Source: Triops longicaudatus (Eukaryota; Arthropoda; Branchiopoda; Notostraca; Triopsidae). Taken from it: a stretch of DNA of 64,000 nt. Of the stretch, positions 61,782 to 64,000 are shown in pieces (position 1 is the stretch's first letter; each line of letters opens with the position of its first letter). The notes beneath the pieces were generated by a model that made no database searches, was not told where the DNA came from, and saw only the letters and a program-made list of their open reading frames with translations. Location: NCBI GenBank assembly GCA_022885665.1, contig JAGQDJ010000123.1, forward strand, positions 1 through 64,000, written 5' to 3'. The position numbers and the translations under genes are program-made.

Positions 61782-63905
61782 TTACTTTGGTGTTCGGGGA
61801 ATTGTGGATCTGGGCGTGGTCAGAAAGGGGCTTGCTTCTTTGGAACTGTAACCCCCCCACCCTAAATTCGTGATCAAGGGTCCAGTACCGTTGCCCATAT
61901 CATCAGCAGCAATATATGTCCGTAGTGGTATATCTGACGAACCATCCAACGTTCCCAAGGAATGCCTTTGGCAAGATTACGATGATCACTCCATGTTTTT
62001 GAGAGAATTCAATTTGTTTTCCTTACTTGAAACATCCAAACTCGTCAAACACACCTTCAAACAATTGGCCATCGGCGGTTTCCCTGATAATATGACAAGG
62101 TTGCAATTTTCTTTTGCGATTTTTCATTTAGTCACGCATTAAGTGGGCTGTAGCGCCCAGGGCGCAGCCGCGATCATTTTTTTGTGTGTGTGTGCTATCA
62201 AATTCTTTTCTACCAGAACGGATTGTCAAGAACGAGTATAGCGTTAACATGCCGAAATATAAACACTGTTAACAACTTTCATTAACTTAGAATTAACGAC
62301 AATATACGGCGCCCCCGGCACTATAATATCGTGCAAAAACTTGTCAAGTAATGTAGCACAGGGGATGTATATTTACCCTCCATCAGGGTGGACAGCTAAC
62401 GCGGTAGCTATCCCTGCAATGATTAAGCTGCCAAGCAGAAGTATTCCTAAGACAATTAAAACGCCGTCGTGGACGAAATTTCGCTGGGGAACTTCTGTTT
62501 TCATGGGTGACCGCCAAATACCATCCAAAGCATCCAGAGAGTGTGCAGGGTCTAGGACAGATGGTACTACGACCGGGTCAAGCGTTCTTTCGCTCAGAAA
62601 CTTGTCTTCTTCGTCGCTGGAAATCTAACACACAACAATAATAATAATGAAAAAAGATGACAAAACAAGTGCAACCATTTGAAAGAAGAAAGAAGATTAT
62701 GCATGGGGCCGAAAGACAGAAGAAACACGGAAGATGAAATAGGCTGACAAAAGACAAAAAGAGAAGTCAGCAAAGAAGACAGCATGATAATGGAAGTCAA
62801 ATAAAAGGTGAGACAGTTAGAAAAAGGCCGAGACATAAGACAGGGAAAGTAAAAAGAAGTTCAGCTTGAGATGAATTACAAAAGACAAATAAAAATAGAA
62901 ACAGAAATGCAGCGACACATATTTGAAATCTTGCTTGACTACAAAAATAACAAAGTGTCTCACAAGGCGGAATGAGCACCAATCAACAAGAAATCCTTTT
63001 TGGCGAAAGTGGCGCTCGACAGAAGTTTTCTTAAAATCTCGTGGACACGGTTGAAAGTTCCACAATGGACTAACTTCGCGCTGTAAGTCCACCAACGTGT
63101 CACTGAATTCCATCTGCGACCCGAGGATCACAAGCGTTCCTTCTTTTTCCGAAGGATTCGTAGGCTTCCGAGAACCTAAAGCCAGGGAAGAGGACAGGTC
63201 TACGACCTGCAGATCGTAACCACTTTCGGGCCAAAGCTCTTTGGTGAAAATTTCGACAAATTTCGTCCTCCGGTCTCCGGTGAAGAAATCAACGACGTTT
63301 AAGTTGTGCACCAGCAGCCTAACCTTTCGTCTCAGTGCAGCACCTTAAGAGCAAATTTTACTTTCTCATTTTGTGGCTGACTAGTGCTATATTTACTTTT
63401 ATGGGGAAGTTCTAACTCCCAGTTAAGTTGGTTGGTTTCGTAGGTAGCTCGGTTCAAGGCCACAATTTCAAACTAGAGCGTTTTATTTATTGACACCAGT
63501 TCACGTCCTCAAATAGGTAGCTTACTGAAACACTGTCGGTCGAGGGCGGAGCTACGCCGTATAAGAAAGCTTTACTGGTTTCAGGGTGATAAGCCAAACT
63601 TGCCCAGGACGGTAAGTCAGGGAAGTTGAGTAAACTTACCGTGTAAGTAATTTGTTCTTTGCCTATATACACAACGAGAATAATTAATGCTCACTTTGTG
63701 AAATGGAGTCAAGTTCAATGGAAAATATCTTACCTAAAGTGGTAGCATTGGATTGATCTTTCCAGTAGGAGGTACGTGTCGACCAATTAAATGCTAATGG
63801 TGAAATTTCGTACAGAATAAACTCAGGATGAACGTTGGCACGTACATCAGAAATTAGGACTAACACAAGAGGAAGAAACGTGCTAATCATATGGTTATTA
63901 AACAT
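61782..63905 (-). CDS. SGCE: Alpha/epsilon-type sarcoglycan
   Basis: Seven exons on the minus strand: 63734-63905, 63526-63662, 63397-63472, 62964-63343, 62377-62624, 62027-62083 and 61782-61965, in phase, about 417 residues (human SGCE 437, SGCA 387). It is a single-pass component of the dystrophin-glycoprotein complex at the muscle membrane. A signal peptide covers about residues 1-23 (ISTFLPLVLVLISDVRA). The ectodomain has NWST and NATT glycosylation sequons, LLNFPDLPSWASLAYHPE, FLYGVAPP and FEIVALNRATYETNQ, which align with the cadherin-like fold. The membrane-proximal FLVDWCSFRL matches human FYIDWCKISLV. The membrane span is at about 307-331 (VLIVLGILLLGSLIIAGIAT). Only two cysteines (QPC and DWC) are present in the region where human SGCE has four. 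The last two small exons, across a 61-bp intron, are supported by phase only. Confidence 0.85.
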
Positions 63906-64000
63906 TTCTTACAGTTAAGAAAGCATTCAGATTCTTAAGAGAACAACAAACCGTATGCTGCGTCATCTAGTGTCAGAAATATTCCTTAAAATTGACATCT
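63906..64000. other. 5' flank of the sarcoglycan gene, window edge
   Basis: Ninety-five bases upstream of the sarcoglycan ATG. It probably contains 5' UTR. No motif was recognised. Confidence 0.4.

Noticed and set aside
61870..62142. 90-codon plus-strand open frame
   Set aside because: It is antisense to the last two sarcoglycan exons, which have in-phase splice sites on the minus strand.

Overview
The window comes from the nuclear genome of an intron-rich animal. Several genes belong to animal-specific families (an LMX1 LIM-homeodomain factor, an alpha/epsilon sarcoglycan, FBXO42), so this is a metazoan. Short introns of about 60-120 bp, degenerate TTAGGTT-type interstitial repeats and many small hAT and Tigger/pogo-like DNA elements suggest an arthropod or another invertebrate. 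I cannot name the species. Spliced gene models were built by hand from family similarity, GT/AG sites and codon phase. Every internal junction in the nine conserved multi- or single-exon models keeps frame.

Layout, left to right. (1) 232-1083 (-): mitoribosomal protein mS40 (MRPS18B). (2) 2179-3947 (-): UTP23, with a Tigger-like MITE in intron 2. (3) 4327-14810 (+): RPAP1, 20 exons, divergent from UTP23 across a 379-bp shared promoter region; intron 18 holds a dead hAT transposase. (4) 15319-20869 (-): LMX1-type LIM-homeodomain gene, convergent with RPAP1. (5) 20870-37490: a 16.6-kb stretch without a recognisable gene, containing a perfect 48-bp palindrome, a Tigger-like MITE and two other compact secondary-structure candidates. 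(6) 37491-40647 (-): FBXO42. (7) 42140-46321 (+): MCM5, 13 exons, with an E2F-like site just upstream. (8) 47597-48166 (-): GINS2 (PSF2), single coding exon, convergent with MCM5; a duplicated GINS2 fragment split by a MITE lies between them. (9) 48167-58165: a transposon-rich region with nested Tigger-like and hAT-like elements and a THAP-domain gene at 54382-54825 (-). (10) 58166-60784 (+): PDPK1 kinase, 11 exons. (11) 61782-63905 (-): alpha/epsilon sarcoglycan, 7 exons, convergent with PDPK1.

Functional themes are ribosome biogenesis and translation (mS40, UTP23), RNA polymerase assembly (RPAP1), DNA replication (MCM5 and GINS2 are both subunits of the CMG replicative helicase), growth signalling (PDPK1), ubiquitin ligation (FBXO42), neural or limb patterning (LMX1) and muscle membrane structure (sarcoglycan). 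No prokaryote-like operon, CRISPR array or tRNA/rRNA gene was recognised. The most unusual material is the transposon landscape, the palindromes and the MCM5-GINS2 neighbourhood. I did not find a clearly new multi-gene system.
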